Shown here: positions 40,734 to 52,300 of the stretch, piece after piece | Numbering within the stretch: position 1 is the first letter of the stretch | Layout of the letters: every line of letters starts with the position of its first letter | From: Lachnospiraceae bacterium UBA3316 | GTDB taxonomy: Bacteria; Bacillota; Clostridia; Lachnospirales; Lachnospiraceae | Reading direction: 5' to 3' | NCBI GenBank assembly: GCA_002361955.1 | Contig: DESK01000052.1 | Coordinates: 1 to 64,000, forward strand | DNA: 64,000 nt | Notes under the pieces: generated by a model | The model's database searches: none | Seen by the model: only the letters and a program-made list of their open reading frames with translations | What the model was told of the DNA's origin: nothing | Made by a program: the position numbers and the translations under genes

Positions 40734-41501
40734 ATGGCGATTTTGGAGGTACATAACTTAAAGAAGATCTATGTCACCCGCTTTGGGGGCAATCAGGTGG
40801 AGGCGCTGAAAAACGTGTCTTTCTCTGTGGAGGAGGGAGAGTATGTGGCGATCATGGGGGAATCCGGGTCGGGAAAGACGACGCTTTTGAATATTTTGGC
40901 GGCTCTTGATAAGCCCACCAGCGGCGAGGTGCTGCTGAACGGGGAGAATATCACGGGGATCAAGGAGAAAGAGATCTCAGCCTTCCGGAGAAATAATCTG
41001 GGCTTTGTGTTCCAGGATTTTAACCTGCTGGATACCTTCTCCCTCAAGGACAATATTTTCCTTCCCCTGGTGCTGTCCGGGAAGAGCTATGAGGAGATGG
41101 AGCGGCGGCTTTCCCCGATTGCGGGAAAGCTGGGAATCCGGGATATCCTGGCGAAGTATCCCTATGAGGTGTCCGGCGGCCAGAAGCAGCGGGCGGCGGT
41201 GGCCAGGGCCCTGATCACGAATCCCCGCCTGGTGCTGGCGGATGAGCCGACAGGGGCGCTGGATTCCCGGGCCACGGAAGGGCTTTTGCGGGTGTTTGGG
41301 GAGATCAATCGTGACGGGCAGACGATTTTGATGGTGACCCACAGTGTCCGGGCGGCCAGCCACGCAAAGAGGGTGCTCTTTATCAAGGACGGGGAAGTGT
41401 TCCATCAGATTTACCGGGCATCCATGACGGAGGATGAGATGTACCAGAAGATAGCCGATACGCTGACGGTGCTTGCGACGGGTGGTGAGAGAGATGAGTA
41501 G
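40734..41501 (+). CDS. BceA-like ABC transporter ATPase
   Basis: The 255-aa ATPase starts at ATG 40734 (MAILEVHNLKKIYVTRFGG) after AAAAAGGAGG; the upstream in-frame ATG lies before the promoter's start. It has Walker A GESGSGKTTLL, signature VSGGQKQRAAVARAL, and Walker B VLADEPTGALDS, the MacB/BceA type. With the next gene it forms a peptide antibiotic sensing/detoxification transporter. It overlaps the permease gene by 8 bp. Confidence 0.92.
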   Translation: MAILEVHNLKKIYVTRFGGNQVEALKNVSFSVEEGEYVAIMGESGSGKTTLLNILAALDKPTSGEVLLNGENITGIKEKEISAFRRNNLGFVFQDFNLLDTFSLKDNIFLPLVLSGKSYEEMERRLSPIAGKLGIRDILAKYPYEVSGGQKQRAAVARALITNPRLVLADEPTGALDSRATEGLLRVFGEINRDGQTILMVTHSVRAASHAKRVLFIKDGEVFHQIYRASMTEDEMYQKIADTLTVLATGGERDE

Positions 41502-43545
41502 GGCGAGAGCAGGGCAGGAGCGCCGGGCTGCCGGCAGGGAGGGTCGCCCCACGAAGGTTGATACGAAGATGTTTTATGCAAAGCTGGGGTTTGAAAATAT
41601 TAAGAAAAATTCTCAGACGTATATTCCGTACCTGCTGACCTGCATGGGGACGGTCATGATGTACTATATCATCCAGAGCCTGGCGGGAAATGAGAGCCTG
41701 AGCGCCATACAGGGCGGGGAGACTATAAAAACCATGCTGGGACTCGGCACCTGGATTATAGGCATTTTCGCGGTGATCTTCCTGTTTTACACCAACAGCT
41801 TTTTGATTAAGAGGAGAAAAAAGGAGTTCGGCCTGTACAATATCCTGGGAATGGAGAAACGCCATCTGGGCATGGTGGTGCTGTGGGAGAGCCTTTACGC
41901 TTATCTGGCCAGCATGCTGGCAGGCCTGGCGTCCGGCGTCCTGTTTTCAGAGCTTGTCTTTCTCCTGGCGGAGAGGGTTCTGCGGCTGAAGACACATCTG
42001 CAGTTTGAAATTATCCCGGGGGCTATGGGAAAGGCCTGCGTTCTGTTCGGCGTCATTTTTCTGGTCAACCTGCTGAACACCCTGCGGCAGATCCATCTGT
42101 CCAATCCCTCGGAGCTGCTGCGGGGAGGAAATGTGGGAGAAAAGGAGCCAAAAACCCGGTGGCTCTTGGCCCTTCTGGGGGCGGCCACACTGGGAGCGGG
42201 ATACTATATGGCGGCCGTGATTGAGGATCCCGTAGAGGCCATGGCCTTCTTCTTTGTGGCCGTGGTGCTGGTGATCATCGGCACGTACTGCCTGTTTACG
42301 GCAGGGAGCATCGTCATCTTAAAGCTGATGCGCCGCAGCAAGAGGTTTTACTATAAAGCAAATCATTTTATCTCTGTGTCCGGCATGATGTACCGGATGA
42401 AGCAGAATGCGGCGGGCCTGGCCAGTATCTGTGTACTGTCTACGGGAGTGCTGATCATCATCTCCACGACGATCTGTATGTATCTGGGAACAGAGGCCAG
42501 CATCCGGGTGCGCTACCCCAGAAATATCTATGTGGAGGTGCAGGATCGGGAGGAAGGAACGACTGAGAAGATCAAGGCCATGGTGGAGGAAGTCCTGGCG
42601 CCTTACGGAGCGAAGGAGGTTGATCCCCTGGAGTACCGCTATATCTATTGGATGGGAAGGCAGAAGGAGAATAGGTTTTCGGCCTTCGGGGACGGAAGTA
42701 ACGGAGACAGCTGTGTGGTGCAGTTTTTGACCCTGGAGGATTACAACCGGCTGGCAGGAAGAGAGGAAACCCTGGAGAAGGATCAGGTGCTGCTCTATAC
42801 AGAGAAGGGAAAGACGGAGGGAACTACCCTTTGGCTGGGGGAGAATTCCTACAGGATCAAAGAAAGGCTTGCGGACTTTCCGCTGCCGGAGGAAGGCCTG
42901 GGAAGCATGGTGAAAAGCTATTACCTTGTCATCCCGGAAAAGGATACGGTAAAAGAGCTGGGAGCCGGGCTTGGCTATTGGTCTGGGGAGGAAGAACCTA
43001 CAGACTTCTGGACCTACTGGTACAGCTTTGACCTGGAGCTTACCGATGAGCAGCAGATAGAGATCTGGGAGCAGCTGAGCGGGAAATTTTCCGCGTCCGC
43101 GCTTGGAGAGTATGGTTCCGTGCGCGGCGCGGCGGAGGCAAGAAGCAGTTTTTACGCCCTTAACGGCGGGCTTTTATTCCTGGGCATCTTCCTGGGCTTC
43201 CTGTTTCTGATGGGCACCGTGCTGATCATCTACTACAAACAGATCTCAGAGGGGTATGACGACAGGGAGCGCTATCAGATCATGCGGAAGGTGGGCATGA
43301 GCCGCAGGGAAGTAAAGAGCTCGATCAGGAGCCAGGTGCTCACCGTATTCTATATGCCCCTGCTGGCGGCAGGCTGCCATATCGTCTTTGCCTTCAATAT
43401 GATCCGCAGGATCCTATATATGATGGGTCTGTTTGATACGGGATTTTTCGCCCTGTGCACGGCGGGGACGCTGCTAATCTTCGCGGCCTTCTACTGCCTC
43501 GTCTACGGGAGGACGGCCAAGGCCTACTACAAGATCATCAGCTGA
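41494..43545 (+). CDS. BceB-like ABC transporter permease
   Basis: The 683-aa protein starts at ATG 41494 inside the end of the ATPase gene; ATG 41569 (MFYAKLGFENIKKNSQTY) is a possible alternative nearer the family start. It has about ten membrane helices and one large extracellular domain (about 340-570) between helices, the BceB/FtsX hallmark. KRRKKEFGLYNILGMEKRHL is the cytoplasmic coupling sequence. Likely substrates are cell-wall-active peptides; the exact one cannot be read from sequence. Confidence 0.9.
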   Translation: MSRARAGQERRAAGREGRPTKVDTKMFYAKLGFENIKKNSQTYIPYLLTCMGTVMMYYIIQSLAGNESLSAIQGGETIKTMLGLGTWIIGIFAVIFLFYTNSFLIKRRKKEFGLYNILGMEKRHLGMVVLWESLYAYLASMLAGLASGVLFSELVFLLAERVLRLKTHLQFEIIPGAMGKACVLFGVIFLVNLLNTLRQIHLSNPSELLRGGNVGEKEPKTRWLLALLGAATLGAGYYMAAVIEDPVEAMAFFFVAVVLVIIGTYCLFTAGSIVILKLMRRSKRFYYKANHFISVSGMMYRMKQNAAGLASICVLSTGVLIIISTTICMYLGTEASIRVRYPRNIYVEVQDREEGTTEKIKAMVEEVLAPYGAKEVDPLEYRYIYWMGRQKENRFSAFGDGSNGDSCVVQFLTLEDYNRLAGREETLEKDQVLLYTEKGKTEGTTLWLGENSYRIKERLADFPLPEEGLGSMVKSYYLVIPEKDTVKELGAGLGYWSGEEEPTDFWTYWYSFDLELTDEQQIEIWEQLSGKFSASALGEYGSVRGAAEARSSFYALNGGLLFLGIFLGFLFLMGTVLIIYYKQISEGYDDRERYQIMRKVGMSRREVKSSIRSQVLTVFYMPLLAAGCHIVFAFNMIRRILYMMGLFDTGFFALCTAGTLLIFAAFYCLVYGRTAKAYYKIIS

Positions 43546-43551
43546 GCGGGG

Positions 43552-44865
43552 CTATGGGTTGAGCATGACGGAGGAATAAAAGACGCCGTCTTTCCACTCA
43601 AACCGCGCGTCGCCGTTGTAGCGTTCCGCGATGATGCGGATAGATTCCGTGCCGATGCCTGTCCCGGGATGCTTGCTCGAGAGCAGGACGCCCTGTTCGC
43701 CCGCGGGCGGGGCAGGGCTGGTATTGTCCACGGTGATGCTCAGGATCTTCTGATTGATCTTCCGGGCGCACACCCGTATACCCACCTGTCCCGGCAAGGC
43801 GGCGGAGCAGGCGTCCAGGGCATTTTCCAGAAGATTCCCAAGGAGGATGCAAAGCTCCGGCTCGGGAATGAGGGGCTCCGGTCCGGTAAGGAAAAGGATT
43901 TCTATGTCGATGTCGGCGTCTGCCGCCTTCTGGGCATAGAAACTGAGTACCGCGTCCACGGCCGGATTGCCGGACCAGGAATAGGAGACGAGGGCAGGCA
44001 GACGTTCATCCAGGATTTTTACGTATTCCGACAGGGAATCAAAATCCCGGCTGGCGATGCACCCCTGGATCACCCGCAGGTGCTGGCGCAGATCGTGCCT
44101 TGCCCGCCTCGTCTCTTCGATGCGCGATAAAAGAAGTCCGTACTGGTCGGCCTGTATGCTGGTAAGCTGCTCCAGATGACGGATCCGTTCCTCCGTTTCC
44201 AACTGCCTGCGGAACTGGTTTACCGTCTGTGTAATATAGTAGTAGATCAAAAACATGCATACAAGGAGCACCAGACGGGAGAGAGGGAGCAGGAGACGGA
44301 CCTCGTTGTCAAGGGAAGGAAAGGTATAGGCAAATACCAGGGCACTTGTGAAAACCGGCAGAAGCCAGATCCGTTTCCAGAGCTGCGGCGCATGGATTTC
44401 AAAAATATTTTTCGCAGTCAGGCAGAAGTATTTCAGCATGAAGGGCAGGGTCAGGAAGACCAGCGCCAGGCAGAAGCATAAAAACTGCCAGGAAAGGTAA
44501 GAATCCGAAGGGCCGAAAAAGAGCTGCTCCAGATAAACGGCGCAGCCTCTTGTCACCATCATATAATCCATCGTAAATACGTACAGGAATAAGATTTTTC
44601 CCCATTCGATATTGACGGAGAGGAAAAAGGGAATCGCGTAAATAGGGATGGCTATGATACGGCAATTCTTCAGGGGCAGCCCTGCGTATAAAAGCAGGCT
44701 GTACAGGGAGATATAGGTCAGGTGCGTCCAGGCCAGCAGAACGACCATCCAGAAAGTGGGGAGGCGTTTGTACGACCAGAAGGGCACGTAAGCGAACAGG
44801 TGGAACGGAAGGGTGATCAGGCACTCGATAAGAATGGAGCGCCCTAAAGCAGAAAAAGCAATCAT
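43552..44865 (-). CDS. GHKL-domain sensor histidine kinase
   Basis: The 437-aa protein has about six N-terminal membrane helices (1-210), a coiled coil, then ARHDLRQHLRVIQ with the phospho-His and a GHKL ATPase (LLGNLLENALDACSAA, TVDNTSP, GTGIGTESI). This is the AgrC/ComD-like layout, often sensing peptides. Its start overlaps the stop of the LytTR regulator gene (ATGA), so the two are translated together. No peptide precursor or AgrB-like processing gene is nearby. It converges on the permease gene with only 6 bp between stops. Confidence 0.9.
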   Translation of the reverse strand: MIAFSALGRSILIECLITLPFHLFAYVPFWSYKRLPTFWMVVLLAWTHLTYISLYSLLLYAGLPLKNCRIIAIPIYAIPFFLSVNIEWGKILFLYVFTMDYMMVTRGCAVYLEQLFFGPSDSYLSWQFLCFCLALVFLTLPFMLKYFCLTAKNIFEIHAPQLWKRIWLLPVFTSALVFAYTFPSLDNEVRLLLPLSRLVLLVCMFLIYYYITQTVNQFRRQLETEERIRHLEQLTSIQADQYGLLLSRIEETRRARHDLRQHLRVIQGCIASRDFDSLSEYVKILDERLPALVSYSWSGNPAVDAVLSFYAQKAADADIDIEILFLTGPEPLIPEPELCILLGNLLENALDACSAALPGQVGIRVCARKINQKILSITVDNTSPAPPAGEQGVLLSSKHPGTGIGTESIRIIAERYNGDARFEWKDGVFYSSVMLNP

Positions 44866-45602
44866 CAGGGAATGGCACCTCCTCTTGTTGCGGCATAGGA
44901 AAATTGTAGAAACTGTTCCCGCACCTCCCGGTATTTCAGGCGGCTGATGGGGATGGTCTGGCCGGAGTCCAAAAGAAAGCCGTCGTCCAGGAGCCTGGAG
45001 ACAGACTCCAGATTCACCAGGATGCCCCGGTAGCAGTCGCAGAAGTAGGGATAGGCCAGCAGAGTTTCAGACAGCTCCTTCTGGCTGATTGTCACAGTGA
45101 GCTCTTCCCCGTTTTTCTGATGGACCAGGATCCTGCGGTTACTGTATTCCGTGTAGGCTATGGAATGGAGGAACAGCCGGACGCTGCCGTTTTTGGCGGG
45201 AACCAGAAGGGACTGGCTGTTCTCAATCAGGGAAGCGCTGCAGCGCGTCAGGGCCTGGCACAGTTTTTCATAGGGATAAGGCTTGACCAGATAGTAGGAG
45301 GAATCCACATCATAGCTGTCTACGGCAAATTCGATGGTGCTGGTGATAAAGATCAGCCGGCAGTCACCGTCTAAGGCCCGGATCCGCCTGGCCGTATCCA
45401 TGCCTGTGATCCCGTCCATGTAAATATCAAGGAAAATGATATCGTAGAGTCCCTTTTGGAAGGTTTCAAGGAAGGCTTCCCCGCTGGCAAAAAGCGCAGG
45501 GGACGGAACGAGAGGAATATTATTTTCCTGTGCCCATCGGGTAATATCGTGTTCTAAGGCTTTTATGTCATCTGTCAGGTCATCCACGATGGCAATTCTC
45601 AT
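44865..45602 (-). CDS. LytTR-family response regulator
   Basis: The 245-aa regulator starts at ATG 45602 (MRIAIVDDLTDDIKALE) after GAAGGAGAG; the longer frame is promoter DNA. The receiver has VDD, phospho-Asp in IIFLDIYMDGITG, and KPYPYEK; the C-terminal LytTR domain (about 140-240) binds DNA. It forms a pair with the downstream GHKL kinase. Divergent to it are a pseudo-receiver gene and the giant secreted protein, plausible targets but not proven. Confidence 0.92.
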   Translation of the reverse strand: MRIAIVDDLTDDIKALEHDITRWAQENNIPLVPSPALFASGEAFLETFQKGLYDIIFLDIYMDGITGMDTARRIRALDGDCRLIFITSTIEFAVDSYDVDSSYYLVKPYPYEKLCQALTRCSASLIENSQSLLVPAKNGSVRLFLHSIAYTEYSNRRILVHQKNGEELTVTISQKELSETLLAYPYFCDCYRGILVNLESVSRLLDDGFLLDSGQTIPISRLKYREVREQFLQFSYAATRGGAIP

Positions 45603-45682
45603 GTTGATCTCTCCTTCCTTGTGCGTCCAGGTATTTCTTGGCTCATTGTAACATATTATCAGGGAAAAAAGAGCACATTTCG

Positions 45683-45697
45683 TGCAGATTTTCTGCA
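45683..45697. promoter_or_regulatory. Palindrome in the divergent promoter region
   Basis: TGCAGA-TTT-TCTGCA is a perfect inverted repeat between the LytTR gene and the plus-strand promoter at 45714. LytTR proteins usually use direct repeats, so the binding factor is unknown. Confidence 0.35.
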
Positions 45698-45713
45698 TCT
45701 CGCGCAAAACGCC

Positions 45714-45741
45714 TTGACAAGCCCATGAATTATGTTATGTT
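45714..45741 (+). promoter_or_regulatory. Promoter running toward the pseudo-receiver and giant protein
   Basis: TTGACA (45714-45719), a 16-base spacer, TATGTT (45736-45741). The start would be near 45748, the first base before a terminator-like hairpin. Confidence 0.65.
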
Positions 45742-45747
45742 GTTTTT

Positions 45748-45790
45748 AAGTCAGTCTTTCAGTTTTATGTGAAAGACTGACTCTTTTTTA
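45748..45790 (+). terminator. Promoter-proximal terminator-like hairpin
   Basis: AGTCAGTCTTTC (about 45749-45760) pairs perfectly with GAAAGACTGACT (45771-45782), followed by CTTTTTTATT. It begins at the predicted transcription start and 86 bp before the next gene. No gene upstream on this strand needs a terminator, so it may be an attenuator or define a ~45-nt RNA. Confidence 0.75.
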
Positions 45791-45875
45791 TTGTATCACA
45801 GGAAATCCATAGGAATTCCCAGTGGCACAGCAAACGCTCCGCAAGATTCTATGAAGAAGAGAGGAGGGATATGGG

Positions 45876-46259
45876 ATGCGGATCGCACTTTATGATGAAA
45901 ATGAAACAGAATCCGCGAGACTGAAGCATTATCTGGAACAATGTGGAAGAGAAAGGATGCGAGTCGTGGATGTGACGGTTTTTAGGGTGTATGAGGAATT
46001 TTGCAGAGCCGCAGTGGAGCAGGCCAGGCAGTTTGAGCTTCTGGTAATGGCCCAGGACGGCACGTTTAGTCTGGAAATCGTAGAGATGGCCAGGGAAAAG
46101 ATACCGGATATGGAAATTATGTGGTTTTCTGATCTTGATTTTTCCATCCGCTCCTATGTTTACGGAGTTTTGTGGTTTGGAAGGAAGCCTGTGGGGATGG
46201 AAGATATGAGGAAGGCCTTTCATCGGATGGAGGAGGCCAGGAAACGCAGGTATCAATGA
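45876..46259 (+). CDS. Standalone receiver-like protein with degenerate active site
   Basis: The 127-aa product has the receiver fold pattern of LytTR-type regulators (MRIALYDENETESARLKHYL at the start, WFGRKPVGMED near the end with the usual KP), but no DNA-binding domain. The strand that normally carries the phospho-Asp reads FELLVMAQDG, so the Asp is absent or displaced. It is probably a pseudo-receiver that binds a partner without phosphorylation. It starts with GAGGAGGG ahead and lies 64 bp before the giant gene. The LytTR pair is divergent next to it. Confidence 0.6.
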   Translation: MRIALYDENETESARLKHYLEQCGRERMRVVDVTVFRVYEEFCRAAVEQARQFELLVMAQDGTFSLEIVEMAREKIPDMEIMWFSDLDFSIRSYVYGVLWFGRKPVGMEDMRKAFHRMEEARKRRYQ

Positions 46260-46323
46260 ATGAAACGATGTGACGATGAGGGTACTGAGCAGTTACGAAA
46301 TTACTTATGATAAGGAGGAAGTT

Positions 46324-49300
46324 ATGGACAAGAAGAAAATTAAGAGAATGGGAAGCAGAATCCTGGCGTTCCAGTTGGCCGCTGCACTTCTGGCCGCCAC
46401 GGCGTTTACCGCCATTCCCGCAAAGAAGGCAAAGGCCGCTGAGGAAAAAATCCAGATGGATGAGAGCGCCTACAATGCCATCGGCTTTGACACCAGCGCC
46501 GAGGATGCAGAGGAAAGCTACTTAGGACCGGGAAACACGGTCCTGTACCCGCAGAATGAATTATTGTTTGATTTTAATGGGAGCAGCAACTATGGCTATA
46601 TCATACGCGACAATTTGAACCTGTATCAGAACATAGGGGATAATTTGAGCCAGGCAGGAGCCTATGAAAGGTACGGGCAGTACAGAAACGGCGACTGGGC
46701 GAAGCTGGAGGGAAAATATGGTTATACCCAGGGATCCCTGGGCGGGCAGGAGCTGAACAAGAGTTTGACCAGCAAAAACACGCACAAATCCCGCGCCTAC
46801 GCAACGTCCACGGCTTTTAAAAGCGACAGCGGAAGAGACGACAGAGTGGCGCAGCTCTATGTCACGTCGAGCCGGAACAGGAGCGAGTCCCAGGTATATC
46901 TGGAAATTTTGAAGTTTACTTCTGCTTGCCAGTCCAGGTGTGTCAGCACAGTCAGTCTCGGCAGTCCGGCGGCGCTGGACCAGGAGGGCAACTGGTACAA
47001 TGAGCAGTTTGACGCGCTCTTTGAAGTCACGGCGGGAGATTACAACGGGGACGGCGTGGATGAAGTGGCCGTCTATTACGGGGATAATACGGTGAAGGTC
47101 TATAAGACGGTCAATGACCGGCTGGCGCTCTGGAAAACCATTGATGTTTCGGAGCTCCGGGCACAGACGGGAAAGACTATAAAAGCCGACTCCGAAAAGA
47201 ATAATGGAAAACCGATGGCGGCGGTGGTGAGCCTGGCGTCGGGAGATTTGCAGAAGGACTACACAGAAGACTTGATTATCGGCGTTTCCATGCCGGATCT
47301 GCCGGATGTAAACAAAAACAACCGGGTATTTCTTTATGGTTATCACAAGGAGAATAAGCAGCTTGCAAAAGACAAGACCATCGACCTGAATGAGATAGCG
47401 GACGGGAACAACAAGCTCCCTATGCTGGCGGTAAATGTGGCTGTCGGGGATCTGACAGGAAACGGAAGGCAGGAACTCGTCATCGGCGGAAGAGTGGGAC
47501 AGAAGATCGGCGTCATTCATGTGGAATATGATTTCGGCATGCAGCAGTATGAGGCCACCTCCGCCCAACTGATGGAGGATGTGGACGGCAATCTGCGGGA
47601 CAGGACGGTTTTAGGCCCCGGATACCGTGCGCCTATTGGGCTTTCTGTCTGCAATTTCGGAAAAGTAGGAGAATTCTGCGGGAGGATGTTCCTCTTTGAC
47701 AGGCTCTATTCGTATGGGGACAGCCTGTTTACTGCGGAGGATCAGAGACTTTACTTTTCGCTCAACCAGAGAAATAATGCCAATGAGAAAGCAGATAAGG
47801 ATGCCGTGTGGATCTCAAAGGTGCTTACCGGCAATTTCACCGGGAATTCGGACAGCTCCCAGCAGCTGGCGGCTCTCGTGGGGGTAAAGGAGAAAAACCA
47901 GGATAGATACTGGTATCAGATTTGTTTCATTTCGTATAAAAATAACCAGTGGTATACGTCCTGGGAAGGAATCATCAATCAGGCTACGTCATATCTGAAC
48001 CGCACCGATGTCTCCAGGGCGTCCGCCTATGTGGCTCTGAGCATGCCCGATGTGGACGATGATTCCATGCTTCTGAAATACCTGGGCACGGAGACTTTTT
48101 ACACGAAGCCGGAAGTGCAGGCCATCCTGCAGTCCGCGCCTTACTTTCAGGATGTGGCGGACACCTACGACAGCTACCTGAATGAGGGGGCCACGGCTTA
48201 CGGCGTCAGCAAGGGCTCCGGCAACAGCGTGACGGCAGGCTTTGAGCTGTCCCTGGGAATTTATACGGCGGGGAGAGTCTCTCTTCTCGGAGAGGGAGAA
48301 ATTGAAATGGGTGTTTCGGCCTCCACCAATTATGAGCATCAGACGAGCTGGGAAACGAGTACGTCGGTAGAATATGCGGTGGGCCAGGGCGACGATTATG
48401 TTGTCATGTTTACGGTTCCCTATCACCGTTACTGGTATGAATACGAAGAAAAAGACGGAAGCATGCAGAAGATGACCATTGAAGAGCCGCTGACGCCGTC
48501 GACGGTGGTGGTGCCTGTTGACACGTACGACGCTATGGCCGAAACGTATCAGGGACTGGAACCCATCGGGGGAAATCTTTTGAATTCCGTTCCGGGTGAG
48601 CCGTCCACGTATACAAGAACCTTCCAGGGGGAAGGCTACACGCGGATCGGGGACGTGCAGAGGCTGGCCAACTCCGGGGCAAACAGCAGCTCGAATGTGA
48701 CGGTGAGTCGGGAGGCAAACGTTACGAATGAGGACAGCGTAAGCTTTGCCGTGGAAGAGGATTTAAAGGTTGGCGGCGGAGTCGGACTATTCGGCACAGG
48801 TTCCACAACGGGAATCACCCAGTCTTTTTCCGTTTCCGCAGGATATGTACATAGTAAGATGAATGGCGTTTCTTATGCAGGAACCGTGGATAACCTTCCG
48901 GCCGGCGTGACCGGCTACGGGTTTAACTGGCAGTTTGGAGCCAGGGAGACGAAGCTCAATGACGAGACGGTGGTCGTGATCGGCTATCAGACATCAGAGG
49001 TGAAGGAGCCACCGAAGATGCCGAAAAATCTGGCCATTACCGAGATTGGCAGCAGAGATATGGTTCTGGAATGGGACGCTGCGGCGAATGTGGCAGTCTA
49101 TGAGCTCATGCTGATCACCAACAATGGAATGGAGCTGCCCCAGGCATCGATTCCGAGTACCCAGGCAGATGAAAATGGAATTATCAGGTATAAGGTGTCG
49201 AACCTGACGCCGAATATGCAGTATTCCTATACGGTCACAGCCATAGACGCCGCAGGCGCCAGGAGTTTGCCCGGCGCCAGGGTCAGCGGCACCACGCTTC

Positions 49301-52300
49301 CGGAAAACCAGGCGGGCTTTAAGATTACGGTGCAGCCGGAGGATACGGAAGTCGCGGTGGGAGGAACGGCCAGATTTTCCATAGAAACGGAAAATGAAGG
49401 GAGCGGTTCTTTAAATTACAGGTGGCAGATCTATGACGCGTCTGTGAAGGGATGGCGTTATCTTTCCGGCGAATATGACAGAACGATGTCTGTTGTCGGG
49501 GACAAAGAGCAGGACGGCTCACGGTACCGCTGTATTGTATATATAGGCGGAACGATGCTGATCAGCTCCACGGCGACGCTGACAATCGGCAAATCCACAA
49601 GCAGGACGGGACTGGCCATCCGTGGGGAGTCCGGGGAGAACCTTGGAAATTACGCGGTGGTGCAGGCGTCAGGAACGAGAGTAGAGCGGGTAAAGATAGG
49701 GGAACAGGAGGTTCCGTATACGGTTACCCTGGAAAAGGATGGCGTCACCTATACAAAGACGCAGAATGACCAGGGAGAGATCCTGTGGGTTTCTTCGGAT
49801 GAAACAGGCGACCATTATTATAAGGATGAAAATGGAGTCCCTGCCAATGAGGAATGCGCCGTTTCCGAGCGGATCCTCTTTACTGCACAGGGAGAAGAAC
49901 CGGAAAAAACGTATACGGCAGATGCTGCCCTGATCACGGAGCTTCCTGAGGATGTGACGCTTCCGGAGGGGATCAGCCAGGCGGACGCCTACAAGATCTC
50001 AGGGACAGAAAACGAGTATATTTTTGTGGTATCCGGTGAGGAAGAAGGAATCCGGTATTACGTTCAGGACGGAACAGAAGTATTTCTGTATGACACCCGG
50101 AAGCTGATCACCATCAGCGAGACAGAGTCCGCAGACAGCGCGGAATTCAAGGAGGTGGAAGATGTCCGGAAGGAGGATGTCTACGAGAACAGAACCGTCC
50201 TGGAAAAGGGGGATGAGATCTGCTTTACGGCATCCGTCAGCGACGCCAACGACGGAAAGGCGGTGGCAGACCAGGCTCCGTATTTCCAGATTGTAAATAA
50301 GGCAACGGGCGTTTCTTCCACAGTGGTAAGTGAAGGGAAGGCAGGCACCTATACGGCAAACTATATCTTCCCGCAGCCGGGAATCTATGAGATCACGGCG
50401 ATTTACGGGGGCAGCGAAAAGTACGCTATGAGCCGTTCCGAGTCAATAAACCTGGTAGTAAAGGGGGCGGAGACAGAACAGCAGCTCTTTATCAGCGGCG
50501 GTTCCATGACCTACGGGGAAACGATGAACCTCTCTCCAAGGATGATGGGCGCGGACGGCGTGCTGGAACAGAACGTCCCTGTGACATACACCGTGGTGAA
50601 GGATGACGTTCCGATGGACGCCGCAGAAGCAGGCATTTCGGGCAACCGCTTTACGCCGGCCGCGGTGGGAACCTACCAGATCACCGCGGAGAATACGGAA
50701 AACCAGGTGCAGGTATCCTCTGTGGTAAAGGTGTCCAGACGGACCCTTACCATCACACCGGCAGATGTGGAGGGCGGCCTGGCCGACAGCAGGGAAGTGC
50801 GGACACAGAAGCTGGAGAGTACGATTTCCCATGAAAATACAGAGGAACGGGGAAAGGTTCTTGTGCAGGGCCTGGCGGGGTCGGATAAGATCACGGGCTA
50901 CACATTGGGAAGCGAGGCCATCGGCGCGAATAAGGCCGGAGACTACCCGATTTATGTAATGCTGGAAGAGGACAGTGAAAATATCAGGGAGCTGTCAAAA
51001 AATTATGCCTTTGTATTGAACAGGGGCGTCTACTGCCTGAGCCAGGACCGTGTACAGGTAAACGCGGAGGCAGGCTCCAATGGAACGATCCGTATCCGTT
51101 ATCAGATGAACGGGGGACAGGCGATTGAGGTAACCAGCGGTACGTATATTCCGAAAGGCGCGAAGGTGATCGTGACGGCATTGCCGTTTACGGGATTTGG
51201 CATAGAGAAGTGGACAGTAAACGGGGCAGAGCAGAGCCACACCGGAGAGACGTATACGGTGGATGCCCTGCAGCAGGACCTCATGATAAAAGCAACCTTT
51301 TCTTATCACTACAGCACACTGGAATACAGCGCAGGGGCAAATGGTTCCATCCAGGGCTTTTACGCAGGAGGAGGCCAGCTCACGTTTGCCTCCGGAGGAA
51401 GGCTGAACCAGAACCAGTCGGTTGTCCTGCAGGCAGTTCCCGACGAGGGCTTTGTGGTAGATCACTGGGGAATCCGGAGGGAGACCCAGAGCGGGGAAGA
51501 AACGGTAAAGGCCGCGGACGAGATGAGCGTCTACACCGGAAATACGTATAACCTTTCTAATATAAAAGAAGATACGACGGTAAACGTGTACTTTAAGAAG
51601 AAAGAAGAGAGGACAGTCACCCTTCAGTTTAAGAATGTTGCGGACAGCACGGATGTATTTACGATGGGAACGGCCCTTGAGATCAACGGAACTCCCATAG
51701 AGGCAGAAAACCGCAGGTATACGTACCAGAGCTTCGCAGGTGACAACCTGACTCTGGACATCACAGTCCCCGACAATATGCTGGTGGATCACTGGACGAA
51801 GGTGGGAGACGACGGAAGCGAGACGATGGCGGCAGGAAATGTGAAGCAGGTCAAGCTCTATAACCTGGCCCAGGATAGCCACTACGTGGTGTACTGCTCC
51901 ATCCCCAACGCAAGCGAGATCAGCTATGGCTGCGTCCTGGATGACACCTACGGAAACGGCGGCGAGCTGAAAGACGCGGGAGAGATCCGGGCAGAGGGCA
52001 TCGCATCCTCCCCGGTAACCCGGCCCCAGGGCACGGAGATCGTGTTTACGGCGGCGGCAAAGGAAGGCTACAGCATCCGCCGGTGGACGGTGAACGGAAG
52101 AGAAGTGGCAGGAAGCATCACGGAGAATGCGGACGGCTCGCAGACCTACCGCATGGAAGTAAAAACGGACGCGGAGGTACAGGTACACTTTGAGAAGAAT
52201 CCTGTGGTGACGGTGACGGCCGACGGCTCCCAGGGTGAGGTGACGGCCATGGCAGACGGGACAGCCCTTTTGCCAGGAAGCGCCGTGGCCTTTGGAAGCA

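Noticed and set aside
46561..47568. A 335-codon antisense frame inside the giant gene
   Set aside because: It has no ribosome site or recognisable motif and follows from codon bias in the sense gene.
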